A stretch of 64,000 bases of DNA from Spinacia oleracea. Lineage: Eukaryota; Streptophyta; Magnoliopsida; Caryophyllales; Amaranthaceae. Shown piece after piece: positions 12,320 to 23,627 of the stretch. Each line of letters opens with the position of its first letter. Position 1 is the stretch's first letter. Both the position numbers and the translations under genes were made by a program. The notes below the pieces were generated by a model. The model had not been told where the DNA came from. It saw only the letters and a list, made by a program, of their open reading frames with translations, and ran no database searches. The stretch is taken from contig NC_079492.1 of NCBI RefSeq assembly GCF_020520425.1, positions 37,389,542-37,453,541 of the forward strand, read 5' to 3'.

Positions 12320-13522
12320 TGTAGGGTTATGAATAATATAAACAATATAATTCATGCGGAAAAACCATAATGCCAGGAATCCAAATTAATTGCCACATAG
12401 TCAATTAGAATAATTAGGATACATACAATGTGATGCGTGCCTTCCCTAGCTTCCCACGAACCGAACAAGAACAAGTTTAGGACTCCAAATGTCGCCCCTT
12501 CGTAGATAGTCCAGAGCACGTTCGGATCCGCCTTAGATTCAACCAACTAGAATATTCTCTAAGGTTTTATGTGTACTCGGGAAACTCACAATAATGTTAG
12601 GCAAATATTAAATTCTCTCTTGAACTTAATATATTGGAATACTTATGAATTGCATTATAAATTGTGATCATGAACCACATATTTATAGGGTGGAAATAAC
12701 GGAGTTTGAATTCTACTAGGAATCGAATAACTAAATCCATCAGGATTCTAGTTAAATAATATCATTAGAATTTTAGGTTTAATCAAATACCTAAGTATTT
12801 CAGATTTAACTAAAATATCCAATTTGAGTAGAAGTAGGAAAACACGATTTCTTGACAACCAAGTAATCCTAACCGGCCAAGGCATTGCATGCGTGGCCTT
12901 GAGCCCACGCTGCTACGCAGCCGCAGCCCCGCAGCCCACGAGTGGGCGCTGCTGCTCGGCTCGGCCCAAGAGCGTTGGGCGTTGGCAGCAAGCACGCGCG
13001 GTCCATCTTGATGGGCGCTACTTTGCTCGGCCTGTTTTGCTCGTTGCTCCCGCGCGCGGGCTTGCTTGGCGCTGGGCCTTGCGTCTCGCAAGCTCGTTCG
13101 TCGCGCTTCCGATTCGTTTTCCGATTCTGGAATTTGTTTCCTATTCGAACAAATATTAAATATTTCCGATTCCGGAATTTATTTCCGATTCGAACAAATA
13201 TTTAATATTTCCGATTCCGGAATTTATTTCCGATTCAAACAAATATTTAATATTTTCGATTCAGAAATTTATTTCTGATTCCGACAATATTTTCGATTTC
13301 GGTAATATTTCCGTTTCCGGCAATATTTCCGATTCCGGCAATATTTCTATTTCCGATAATATTTTCCAATACGTACCATGTTTCCGTTTCCGGCAACATC
13401 TACGACTTGGATAATATTCATATTTCCGTCATTATCCATATTTCCGTTTTCGGCAATATCATAATTTCAGGAGCATTCTATATTTTGCCTTTTGACGATT
13501 TCAGCTCCCACTGGGACCGAGA
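12320..13522 (-). repeat. 5' LTR of element A, truncated
   Basis: Aligns with 2166-3607 from the CCTACA end through the minus-strand TATA (12681-12687), the GC-rich block (12870-13090) and the TTCCGATTCCGG minisatellite (13105-13460). Similarity stops at about 13522, after the ACTGGGACCGAGA segment; the remainder is replaced by unrelated DNA. The loss removed the outer end and hence the target duplication. Confidence 0.82.
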
Positions 13523-14255
13523 GGCAGATGTATTTCAGAATAAAAAAATTGGTGAGATCTTTTTCGTTGAATTCGAATATAAAAAGTTAAAAATAAATAG
13601 TAGCATAGGAAATTGACCCCTAATGATTATGCAAGTTCAGATGTTTACCACATAGCACTGCAATCCAAAGACAAAGGTGAGGATAAATTGCAACTACAAA
13701 CAACATGGACACAGTTTCTCACTCGCAGCAAACCAGTACCTCTCCCTCAGTGTTTAAATAGTTATCTCACTTCTTTGATCCTATTGTAATGTTTGGTTCA
13801 TATGATACCACCCAAAACCCCATGTTGGCTAACAGATTACATGGCTTTTTTCGATACACAAAATGGAGATTCAAAATCATTAAATACATTTCCAGCTGAA
13901 CTTTGTCAGAGAATATGATCACAAATGTTATGGTTGAAACCCTTTTGTAGCCATCCAAGTACCCACCATCAGTGGCGGCCACTTAGGGATACAGTTTGCA
14001 AATTATGAGCATATTAGTTGGAAATGCAAATGTGGGGCGTCATTCTACAGTCCATAACTTTTAATTTCTTTGCTCTGTTTTCTGTCTTTGAGTGAAGTCT
14101 AGAGTGAAATTATCTCTGTACAAATTAGGGATTCAGTTTGACATCTGAGTCGAATCAATGTAGAAGTATAGTATATATTAGTCATCTGTACTAAATTAAT
14201 TATCTAGTTTTCTCAAGATTTTGAGTCAAAAATACATCAATCGTGAACATGTATA
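13523..14255. other. Unassigned DNA right of element A
   Basis: No gene or element termini were recognised. A minus-strand open frame at 13767-13982 has no family motif. The segment could be 3' flank of the mitochondrial-carrier exon that follows. Confidence 0.3.
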
Positions 14256-14530
14256 TCACCAAATTAGAGGACTCACATTTCCTTGTACCTTGGCCTTACT
14301 GTCTTGGTTAAATTTGAATTTGAATTTTATCCACCAGATATGAGATATCCCTTGTCGCTTGTACTGATACAAAATGTTCAGCCAAGACTTCATGATGTCA
14401 TAAGTCGTGAAATCGATGGCTACGGACGGGACAACTTTGATGTAGTTAATACTCAGACGAGCAAACATCTGCCTCCATCCTTGACTTTGCACAACCCCTC
14501 GAAGTCCTTCGATGGTATTTCTATACCTTG
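14256..14530 (-). pseudogene. Terminal exon of a mitochondrial carrier gene
   Basis: A minus-strand splice acceptor (TTTGCAG ending at 14531) opens a frame whose peptide reads RYRNTIEGLRGVVQSQGW and then FARLSINYIKVVPSVAIDF with TYDIMKSWL. This is the conserved last third of plant mitochondrial carriers (third repeat, final transmembrane helix), closest in my memory to the coenzyme A / ADP carrier group. These proteins exchange cofactors across the inner mitochondrial membrane. The usual GLSINY is ARLSINY here, and the C-terminus runs on for about 30 atypical residues to a stop at 14256. Upstream exons were not found before copia element B (15567). It is either a gene split by B or a fragment carried by the Helitron whose end is at 15448. 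Confidence 0.6.
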
Positions 14531-14906
14531 CTGCAAATTATCAACCTGGAAACAAATTTTATCATATAAAGGCTTGAACATTGCTTACTATTCATGTAAC
14601 AGTGGATTTACGAATATAACCCCAATTTCCTTCATTGTTTATTTTTGTCTTTTCCTTGGTAAAAGTGAGATTATGGTTTTACCCCTCCCCTTTCATCAAA
14701 TCTTATGTGCCACGTTCCTTTCCATATGCTGCCACACCCTTTCCTCGCCCTTTCATTTTGAGTCCTTTCTCATTGCTTCAATGTCCTACTCCTACCAATT
14801 AATACGACAACGTATGTATTTAGTTAGAATTTTTTTGTTTAAGAATCAAAGTAAAATTTTATTGGATATCAACGGTATGTGGTTATAAACAATGTAATGG
14901 AAATAG

Positions 14907-15236
14907 TACTTACACAGTATTTATTTAAGGGATACACTTGGCCGGGTACGAGTATTAAGAAGAAAAATTAAATGAAATAAAGTAATAAAACAAGTGGGAT
15001 TGGGGTAGATATTTTAATAAGTAAAACAAGTGGGGACCATGTCATATTAGAAGGGTGGGGGTGGGGTATAGTTCTGAAATTATTTGTTTAATAGGGTGGT
15101 GGGACATAGAATATATTACATAGATTATTTAATTATATGGTGGAGTTGATAAGTTACTAAAAAGAGCAATTGTATCTCTTAAATAAATACGGCTGAAAAA
15201 GGCAAGTGTATCCCTTAAATAAATACGAATGGAGTA
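14907..15236. mobile_element. Stowaway-like MITE
   Basis: The ends are inverted copies: GTATTTATTTAAGGGATACA near 14917-14936 on the left and its complement near 15201-15226 on the right. The outer right edge is CGAATGGAGTA, as in plant Stowaway elements whose ends read TACTCCATTCG. TA occurs at both borders (14907-14908, 15235-15236). An extra degenerate copy of the right arm lies at 15165-15193. There is no coding capacity. The left edge is more decayed, so its exact base is uncertain. Confidence 0.6.
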
Positions 15237-15413
15237 CAAGGCATAATAGTTGTGTAGAAAAGTATCCATTATAGCAAGACTTCGCATGTAATCAATTTCG
15301 TATTATCAATTACGTGCAAATAGAACTTTAGCATTGTTTTTCTAGCATTTAACATAAATTATAAACCGTCTTTTACATAATATTTTTATAAAATAATTTA
15401 TTTATACCTTGAG

Positions 15414-15448
15414 GGATCGTGCAAGCTAGCGCACGATCCAACATCTAG
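15414..15448 (+). mobile_element. Helitron 3' terminus
   Basis: A perfect 9-bp stem, GGATCGTGC (15414-15422) and GCACGATCC (15431-15439), with an 8-base loop is followed by AACATCTAG and then T. A GC-rich hairpin just before a CTRR end inserted next to T is the hallmark of Helitron 3' ends. The matching TC 5' end was not located, so the extent of the element is unknown; the mitochondrial-carrier exon could lie within it. Confidence 0.55.
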
Positions 15449-15566
15449 TTTTATCTAAAAGTCAGCCCTCATACACACAACACTTTTTCATGGAGTTTAT
15501 TGTCACATAAACCATCTGATCAACAAGTTATCATGCACTTTGTACAATATAATTAACTGTTGGATA

Positions 15567-16456
15567 TGTTAGGTTATAATACATATAAATCATATATATT
15601 TCATGCGGAAAAACCATAAAGCCATGAATCCACATTAATTGCCACATAACAATTAGCATAATTTAGGATGCATACTCTTTGTAGTGTGCCCTTCCTAGCT
15701 GCTCCCGAACCGAACAAGAACAAGTTTAGGACTCCAAATGTCGTCCCTCCGTAGATAGTCCACAGCACGTTCGGATCCGCCTAGCATTGCACCTAAGGTA
15801 TTATGTTTTATTCGAATATTTTGAGGCAATATTAACGTTAATTTTAATCCTTAAAACTATGTGAATATTTGAAATTATGTGTTTATAAATTGTGAATGCC
15901 ATCACATATTTATAGGGTAGGAATAATGGAATTAGAAGTCTACTAGGTTCCAAGTAATCTAATTCTATTAGAATTAGACTTTAATTAAAACTAGTAACTT
16001 TAGGAAATTATCTTTTAATCAAATCTTAATTGCTTAAGGATATTATCTTTTAATCAAATCTTAACCGAGATCCGTCGATTCCGAATGTCCATAAATGGAG
16101 TATTTAGTTCCTTTAAATACTTGATCCGTTCAAGACTGAGGGCCTGTGTACGATAGGTCTCAGGTTCGAATTCCCCCGCCCCCATTTGTAATTTATATTG
16201 CCCTTGTGGCTCATTCGCACCAAAAAAAAAAAAAAATACTTGATCCGTTCACGTACTATTTGTGTGACCTTACGGGTTCAGTCAAGAGTAAGCTGTGGAT
16301 TAATATTATTAATTCCACTTGAACTGAAGCGACCTCTAGCTAGGCATACAGTTCACTTGATCTCACTGAATTATTAACTTGTATAATTAATACTGAACCG
16401 CATTTATTAGACTTACCATTAAATGCATACTTGGACCAAGGGCATTATTTCCTTCA
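15567..16456 (-). repeat. 3' LTR of element B, internally deleted
   Basis: Same ends as the 5' LTR (TGAAGG at 16456, CCTAACA at 15567), with a minus-strand TATA at 15908-15914. Relative to 45418-46665 it lacks about 500 bp, including the whole GC cassette and the TTCCGATTCCGG minisatellite. At the junction a 23-bp stretch (16007-16029) is repeated exactly at 16042-16064, like templated filler from end joining. A SINE sits at 16133-16236. Confidence 0.9.
16133..16236 (+). mobile_element. 5'-truncated SINE with poly(A) tail
   Basis: An insertion absent from the other LTR copies. It has a tRNA box-B-like GGTTCGAATTCC (about 16162-16173), a short body ending GGCTCATTCGCACC and a run of 15 A. It is flanked by an exact 15-bp duplication TACTTGATCCGTTCA (16118-16132 and 16237-16251). 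Box A appears to be missing, so it is likely 5'-truncated. It inserted after B, because B's 5' LTR lacks it. Confidence 0.85.
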
Positions 16457-17285
16457 GTCTCCCACTTGTCCTTAGGGACAAGTGTGCATTTCCTAATTCC
16501 TTTGTCACTTGATGCTTGCTCATGAACATAAGATAAGAGTTGTCATCCTTATTATGTCCAGAGGTATTTCTCGGTTTCAGAGTTCAACTGATCAAATAAA
16601 CAGATAATCATATCCTATGATTCATCTGAGCCCGGCCATGCATTTTACAGTTTCTAGCTCTCCGAGTGGCCTTGTACAACTTTCAGCATCTCATCCTGAT
16701 TTATGGGAGGACAATCCCAATCTTGCGATCTTAAGATTAGACTTCGTTTGATAGGTGATTACCCGAGCGTTGCCTTTATAGCCTCCTTTTACGGTGCGAC
16801 GGTTGACAACGTCAAAGTAACCAGTTCTCAAACAAGTAATCTCAAATCACTCAGGTATTGAGGATTAGTGTCTAATAATTTTATTGAAATTTACTTAAGA
16901 CAGATTTTCATCTCTTACAGTAAAGTTTCAAAGGTCTGTCCGATACTAGTCTTCCCAAAATAAGTATCTATCCAAATGATTACGACATTGACATGTCCAC
17001 ATAGTTCAAGAAACAGAACTACTAGTAATCTTGCATTCTAGTCGTCTAACGTTTTCTATGCGTCCATATTTATAGAAAACTCCGACCAGGGACCATTTTC
17101 AACTTTTGATATTCAAGTTCACTTGATATATCTATCTTGAATATATCGTCAATTTGAAGGGACTCATCATTTTAATAAACCACAAATTAAATGGAAAATG
17201 AATTCTATTCATTTCTATGAATGGTTAACCAATAACGTTTTACAAAGTATTAAACTCTAAAACTTTAAAACATTAAATAAGGACA
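16457..17285 (-). other. Noncoding segment between pol and 3' LTR of element B
   Basis: Counterpart of 3608-4465. It begins with the polypurine-like CAAGTGGGAGAC (minus strand, 16457-16468), directly next to the LTR. No coding potential was seen. Confidence 0.6.
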
Positions 17286-20200
17286 TCAAAGCCATTCTCC
17301 AATATGTTTGATTCCCATAGCTGTAGTGTGCGAGTTGTGCTTCGCCTGCGGCAGAGGTTTAGTTAATGGATCTAAGATGTTGTCGTCAGTTCCAATCTTG
17401 CTTATCTCGACTTCTTTTCTTTCAACGAACTCTCGTAGAAGGTGAAATCTACGAAGTACATGCTTGACTCTCTGGTGGTGTCTAGGCTCCTTTGCCTGTG
17501 CAATAGCTCCGTTATTATCACAATATAGAGCTATTGGTCCTTTAATGGAGGGGACTACACCAAGTTCATCTATGAACTTCCTTAGCCAAATAGCTTCCTT
17601 TGCTGCTTCATGTACAGCAATGTACTCCGCTTCAGTTGTAGAATCCGCAATGGTGCTTTGCTTAGCACTTTTCCAGCTTACTGCACCTCCGTTGAGGCAG
17701 AAGACAAACCCAGACTGTGATCTGAAATCATCTTTGTCGGTTTGGAAACTTGCGTCTGTATAACCTTTGACAATTAATACATCATCTCCACCATAGACCA
17801 GAAAATCATCTTTTTGTGCCTTTTTAGGTACTTCAGAATATTCTCGGCAGCAGTCCAATGTGCCTCTCCTGGGTCTAACTGGTATCCGCTCGTAGCACTG
17901 AGTGCGTACGCAACATCCGGGCGTGTACATATCATAGAATACATTATTGAACCAATCAATGATGCATGTGGAATCCCACTCATTCGTCTACGCTCATCTA
18001 GTGTTTTTGGGCACCGAGTCTTACTTAGAATCATTCCATGAGACATGGGTAGGTAGACTCTCTTGGAGTCTACCATATTGAACCTTTCAACCTTATTGAT
18101 ATAAGTGCTTTGACTGAGTGCAATCATCTTCTTAGATCTATCTCTGTAAATCTTGATGCCTAGTATATACTGTGCTTCTCCTAGATCCTCCATCGAAAAA
18201 CATTTCCCAAGCCAAATCTTGACTGAGTTCAACATAGGAAGGTCATTTCCGATAAGTAATATGTCGTCGACATATAATACTAGAAAAGAAATTTTGCTCC
18301 CACTGACCTTCTTGTATACACAAGATTCGGCTGCGTTCTTGATGAAACCAAAGTCACTGACTACTTCATCAAAACGTATATTCCACCTCCTTGATGCTTG
18401 CTTCAATCCGTAGATTGATTTCTTAATATTGCATACCTTTTTAGCATTCTTTGGATCCTCAAAACCCTCAGGCTATGTCATAAACACAGTTTCTATTAAA
18501 ACGCCGTTTAAGAAAGCGATTTTGACATCCATCTGCCATATTTCGTAATCGTAATATGTAGCAATTGCTAACATTATCAGAATAGACTTTAGCATTGCAA
18601 CTGGTGAAATGGTTTCATCGTAATCCACACCGTGGACTTGCCTGTAACCTTTTGCAACCAATCTAGCTTTGAAAACTTCTAGTTTCCCATCCTTGTCCTT
18701 TTTCAGTTTAAAAACCCATTTGCTTCCTATGGCTTGGTAGCCAGCTGGAAAATCGACCAAATCCCAAACTTGGTTTTCAGACATGGAGTCTAATTCAGAT
18801 TGCATGGCTTCTTGCCATTGCTTGGAGCTAGAGCTCGTCATAGCTTGTTTTTAAGTCGCAGGTTCATCACTTTCAAGAAATAGAACTTCATAGCTCTCGT
18901 TCGTCAAAATACCTAAGTACCTTTCCGGTTGAGATCTATATCTCTGCGATCTACGCGGGGTTACATTTCTAGATGGTCCTTGATTCTCACCAGATACTTC
19001 TAAAGATCTCTGAGTTTCATCCTGAATGTCATCTTGAGCATTCTCTAGAGTTTGTTGTTCGACTCGAATTTCTTCGAGGTCTACTTTTCTCCCACTTGTC
19101 ATTTTGGAAATGTGATATCTTTCCAAAAAGATACCATCTCGAGCAACAAACACCTTGTTGTATTGTAGAAGTAATACCCCTTTGTTTCCTTTCGATGGCC
19201 CACAAGGATACATTTGTCAGATTTTGGTTGAAGTTTGTCTGAAATTAATCGTTTCACGTATACTTCACAACCCCAAATCTTAAGAAAAGACACTTTTGGA
19301 GGCTTTCCAAACCATAACTCATATGGAGTCTTTTCAACAGCTTTAGGCAGAGCTCTATTTATAGTGAGTGCAGCTGTGTTTATTGCATGTCCCCAAAATT
19401 CTATTGGAAGTTCGGCCTGACCCATCTTGATCTAACCATGTCTAGCAAGGTTCTATTCCTCCGTTCCGACACACCGTTCCATTGAGGTGTTCCAGGAGGA
19501 GTCATTTCTGATAGAATTCCACATTCTTTCAGATGGTCATCAAATTCATAGCTCAGATATTCACCGCCTCTATCAGACCGCAGTGCCTTAATCTTCTTGC
19601 CTAATTGATTCTCTACTTCACTCTGAAATTCCTTGAATTTGTCAAAGGATTCAGACTTATGCTTCATTAGGTAGACATAACCATATCTACATAAGTCATC
19701 AGTGAAAGTGATAAAGTAGCTGAAACCACCTCTAGCATTTGTACTCATTGGTCCACATACATCTATATGGATTAAACCCAATAGTTCAGTTGCTCTTTCT
19801 CCAACTTTAGCGAAAGGTTGCTTTGTCATTTTGCGAAGTAAACATGATTCGCACTTACCATAATCCTCTAAGTCAAATGGTTCTAGAATTCCTTCCTTTT
19901 GAAGTCTTTCTATGCGCTTTATGTTTATTTGGCCTAATTGACAATGCAACAGATAGGTGAGATATGAATCATTCTATTTGGCCTTTTTGGTATTTATGTT
20001 ATAAACTTGTTTGTCGTGATCTAATAAATAATGTCCATTGACTAATCTAGCAGATTCATAAAACATCTCTTTAAAATAAAACGAGCAACTATTGTCTTTT
20101 ATTAAAAAAGGAAAATCCGTTAGCATCTAAGAAAGAAACAGAAATGATGTTTTTTAGTAAGACTTGGAACATGGAAACATTCTTCCAGTTCCAAAACTAG

Positions 20201-21280
20201 CCCAGAGGGCAACGATAAATAATAAGTTCCTACAGCTAATGCAGCAATCCGTGCTCCATTTCCCACTCGTAGGTCGACTTCACCCTTGCTTAACCTTCTA
20301 CTTCTTCTTAATTCCTGCGAATTGGAACATAAGTGTGAGCCACAACATGTATCTAATACCCAAGAAGTTGAATTAGCAAGTATACAGTCTATAACGAAAA
20401 TACCTGAAGATGGAACGACTCTTCCGTTCTTCTGATCTTCCTTAAGATTCAAGCAATCTCTCTTCCAATGCCCCTTTTTCTTGCAGTCAGATAAAGAAAA
20501 TACCTGAGGAATGCTAAGATTCTTGCATTCAGATTCAGAAGTGGGTTGGCTCACCTTCTTCTTTTCAGACTTGGTGCCGCCAGATTGCTTAGTCGGGCTG
20601 GCCTTCTTGCCACCTTTCTTAGTATTCCTCTTCTTGCCAGATTTCTTGAACCTACCCCCACGCACCATAAGCACATCTTGCTTATCACTTTTGATCGTCT
20701 TTTCAGCAGTCTTCAGCATGCCGTGAAGCTCAGTGAGCGTTTTGTCCAGACTATTTATACTGTAGTTCAGCTTGAACTGATCATACCCGCTATGAAGAGA
20801 ATGGAGGATGGTGTCTATAGCCATTTCCTGAGAAAATTGCTGATCCAGCCGACTCATATTCTCAATGAGTCCAATCATTTTGAGAACATGTGGACTTACG
20901 GGCTCGCCTTTCTTAAGCTTGGTCTCAAGAATTTTCCTATGAGTCTCGAATCTTTCGACTCGAGCCAGATCTTGGAACATGTTCTTTAACTCACTGATGA
21001 TCGTGAAAGCATCTGAGTTGATGAACGTTTTCTGTAGATCTGCACTCATGGTTGCAAGCATTAGGCACTTTACATCCTTGTTGGCATCAATCCAACGGTT
21101 GAGGGCTGCCTGAGTGACCCCGTCGCCTGCGGCTTCGGGCATCGCCTCTTCCAAGACATACTCCTTTTCTTCCTGCATAAGAATTATTTGCAAGTTCCTT
21201 TGCCAGTCAAGGAAGTTTTTCCCGTTCAACTTCTCCTTTTCGAGAATTGATCGGATGTTGAGTGAATTGTTGTTTGCCAT
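17286..21280 (-). pseudogene. Gag-pol polyprotein of element B, disrupted
   Basis: Gag starts at ATG 21278-21280 (MANNNSLNIRSILEKEKL) and is open through protease to about 20150. A zinc-knuckle remnant (CKKKGHWKRDC) lacks its first Cys. The protease box has Cys instead of Gly (codon 20345-20347). Integrase keeps the HIDVCGPM, RSDRGGEY and NGVSER blocks (19949-19440). RT keeps YVDD (about 18270) and RNase H keeps TEAEYIA (about 17640). The pol end GEWL with TGA is at 17286. Breaks: frameshift near 20150 in a T run, frameshift near 19430, stop at 18473-18475, and frameshift at about 17810-17830. It is better preserved than element A but not functional. Confidence 0.9.
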
Positions 21281-21610
21281 AATAAAAACTACAATTGAAA
21301 AAGAATAAACAAATAAATAACCAGTGACAGTTCTCTTAATAAACTTAAATTCTAGCATACATGCATAATTTATCATTTATTAAGCATTTTATTCAAGTTA
21401 TGTGTTCCGGCAGGTGTGAATAAAATGATTCCAAGATCCTTAAATCATTGAAGAATTAAGCACATTATGTATTTAGACTCAATTCTAAAATATTTTAGAT
21501 AAGCAAAGCCTTTGCTAATTGTCTAGAAACTACTCTTGGTTGATAGGTACGTCTAAGAACTTATTAGGTAAACCTATCTCATTTGCCACGACATAAAAAG
21601 ACTCCTTACT
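21281..21610 (-). other. Leader of element B, gag-proximal part
   Basis: Matches 9705-10030 of element A and stops at the ACT target site of CACTA E1. The leader resumes at 43109. No coding potential was seen. Confidence 0.7.
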
Positions 21611-22718
21611 CACTACAAAAAAACAGGACTCATAGTGACGCTTTTTTGGTCGAAAAGTGGCGCTAAAAAGGCGTCACAATTTTCTATAAGGACGCTTCAC
21701 AAAATCGTCATTATATTTTGGGCCACTATATAATGACGCTTTTATTAGCCACAAAGCTCAAATTTTGTGAAGCTTTTTTAAGCCACTCCTTTAATATAAG
21801 GACGCTTTTAATGGTTGATTTTTGTCGATCTACATTTGAGCCAAATCGATTGTGATGCCACAAAGCGTCACAATTTACCTCCCCATATTTCCCACCCAAA
21901 CGATTATGATGCAAAAAAGCGTCACAATTTACCTCACCATTATTTCCCACCAAAACACATTTGATGCAAAAAAGCGTCACAATTTACCTACCAATCATAT
22001 TTTTTTATATTTTTCTAAATAGAGAAACTTTATAACCAAAACTTTATAGCAGCAACACTATAAAACCTGCAAACAGCTCAGCAACCAACCACAACAGAAA
22101 CAACTGACTGCAAAAACAGAACAAAACAGCAGCAAACACTCATCCGATCCATGTGCATATTTGCACTGTCCAGTAATCAAACGTACTTGTAATCACATAC
22201 TTAATTTTAATTAAAAATATCAATGTGCGTATTTGCACTGTCCAATAATCAAACTAGTTAAGAACATACCAAAATAAAAATAGGATCTTATATTATATAT
22301 CCATACATCAAATTTTTGTCTTATCAAATCACACTAGAAATAAAAATAACTTATTTCGTTCCTTTCACATCAAAGAACTGTTGGTTCCTAAATCCCCGTG
22401 ATTGAGATCGGAGCTTCATATCTTGATCTAATTGTTACCTTTGCCACCTGAATCATCATTAATCTACACATAAAAAAAATGGCATATTTGTGAAATGTAA
22501 AAAGCATTATAACACTATTTTGGAATAACCAAAAAATCACTATATAAGAAGTCATCTTATATAGCTAGTCTCATAGAAATATGTTTATTTCATTTCAGGT
22601 ATGATCAACAAAATCAAGAAAATCACTATATGTATAATCTGTTCATTACATTTCAGGTATTACTCTCTCTAGTCTCTTTCCCATTTTTTTTTTATGATTA
22701 CGAGTTTTTCTTGATGTT

Positions 22719-23627
22719 TTGCGGTTGAATGCAATATTTTATGCACCAGATATAGTGTGTGCTGGGCAGGATGACCAAACATTGCCTTCAATCCCCATTA
22801 CTCCTATTGAGGAAGAAGATCAACCAGATCCCTCGTCTGATTCTATTACTTGTCCCAGTGCTACTACTAAGTCATACCCGCTGGTGGGCCAAGGTGGGAC
22901 ATTGGCTGATGGAGTAGCACGTTGTGGTCAAGCAGATGCATCAAAAGCTGTTCTTACTGCTGTGGCGAAGAGCAATGAGCAGATTGACCACGACCTGCTT
23001 GTAAAAATTCTAAGTAATCCGACAATTTTAGAACAGTTAGTTAGGCATCAAGGTCCTCAAAGTATCCCCAAGCCTTTATCTTCTGGAGCACCCGTGTACA
23101 GGATGGATACACCAGCTCCTCCTCCTCAGTATAATAATATGGAAACAGGATCATCCTCATCCCCAATTATGATGTCAAATGGGTTAGTATACCCGTCTAC
23201 TAATGGTACTAGACCTATGACCCATCAGCAATCAATCCCACCGCTCTCTGTACAGTCTGGTTCTGGTTCCCAAATGAAGGACCTCAACTACTATAAGAAC
23301 TTGATTCACCAACATGGAGGAGAAAGGCAAGGCGAGCCTCAACCTCAACCTCAAGCTCAACCTCCATTTTCAACCCATCCCATTCCCATCCATCATTCAG
23401 GAATAATAGATCAAGAAGTAGATAATTCAAAACCAAGGGATGCAAAACATAAGATGATGAAGCCTTGTATTTATTTCAATAGTTCAAAAGCTTGCAGACA
23501 TGGTGCGAATCGTATTTATCAACATGACATGTCGCTCCAGCAACGGGTTAGTAGCATCTCAGAAATGCAGAGTGCAAAGAGAATGAAGATGGATAGAGAT
23601 ATTAGAGGACCACAGTCATACAGTTAA
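22719..23627 (+). pseudogene. Captured CCCH zinc-finger protein gene fragment
   Basis: A 302-codon open frame without stops. Residues about 88-110 read like the short helical block DHDLLVKILSNPTILEQL. The middle is Pro/Ser/Gln-rich. The C-terminal KPCIYFNSSKACRHGAN with YQH is a single CCCH finger (C-x8-C-x5-C-x3-H). This layout matches plant single-CCCH nuclear proteins of the Arabidopsis C3H6/C3H30 type. The third zinc ligand is Arg (codon 23511-23513), so this finger should not bind zinc normally. The N-terminus is missing relative to the family: the frame probably enters from an intron-like AG near 22749, so the first ATG may not be real. It lies inside CACTA E1, opposite to the transposase genes, and is read as a transduplicated host fragment. 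Confidence 0.65.

Larger units (their letters stand above)
2166..13522 (-). mobile_element. Element A: decayed Ty1/copia retrotransposon
   Basis: Minus-strand copia element with a 3' LTR at 2166-3607, a polypurine-like site at 3608-3618, a damaged gag-pol at 4466-9704, a long leader (9705-12303), an initiator-Met-type primer site (about 12304-12318, TGGTATCACG on the minus strand) and a 5' LTR at 12320-13522. The 5' LTR lacks its outer 250-300 bp compared with the other copies, so the target duplication cannot be checked; the left flank is AGTAA. It belongs to the same family as element B, with matching LTR ends (TGAAGG or TGAAAG...CCTAACA/CCTACA) and colinear proteins. A reversed solo LTR interrupts pol. 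Confidence 0.88.

Noticed and set aside
16150-16190. tRNA gene (GGTTCGAATTCC)
   Set aside because: There is no cloverleaf and no box A. The poly(A) tail and target duplication show it is a SINE.
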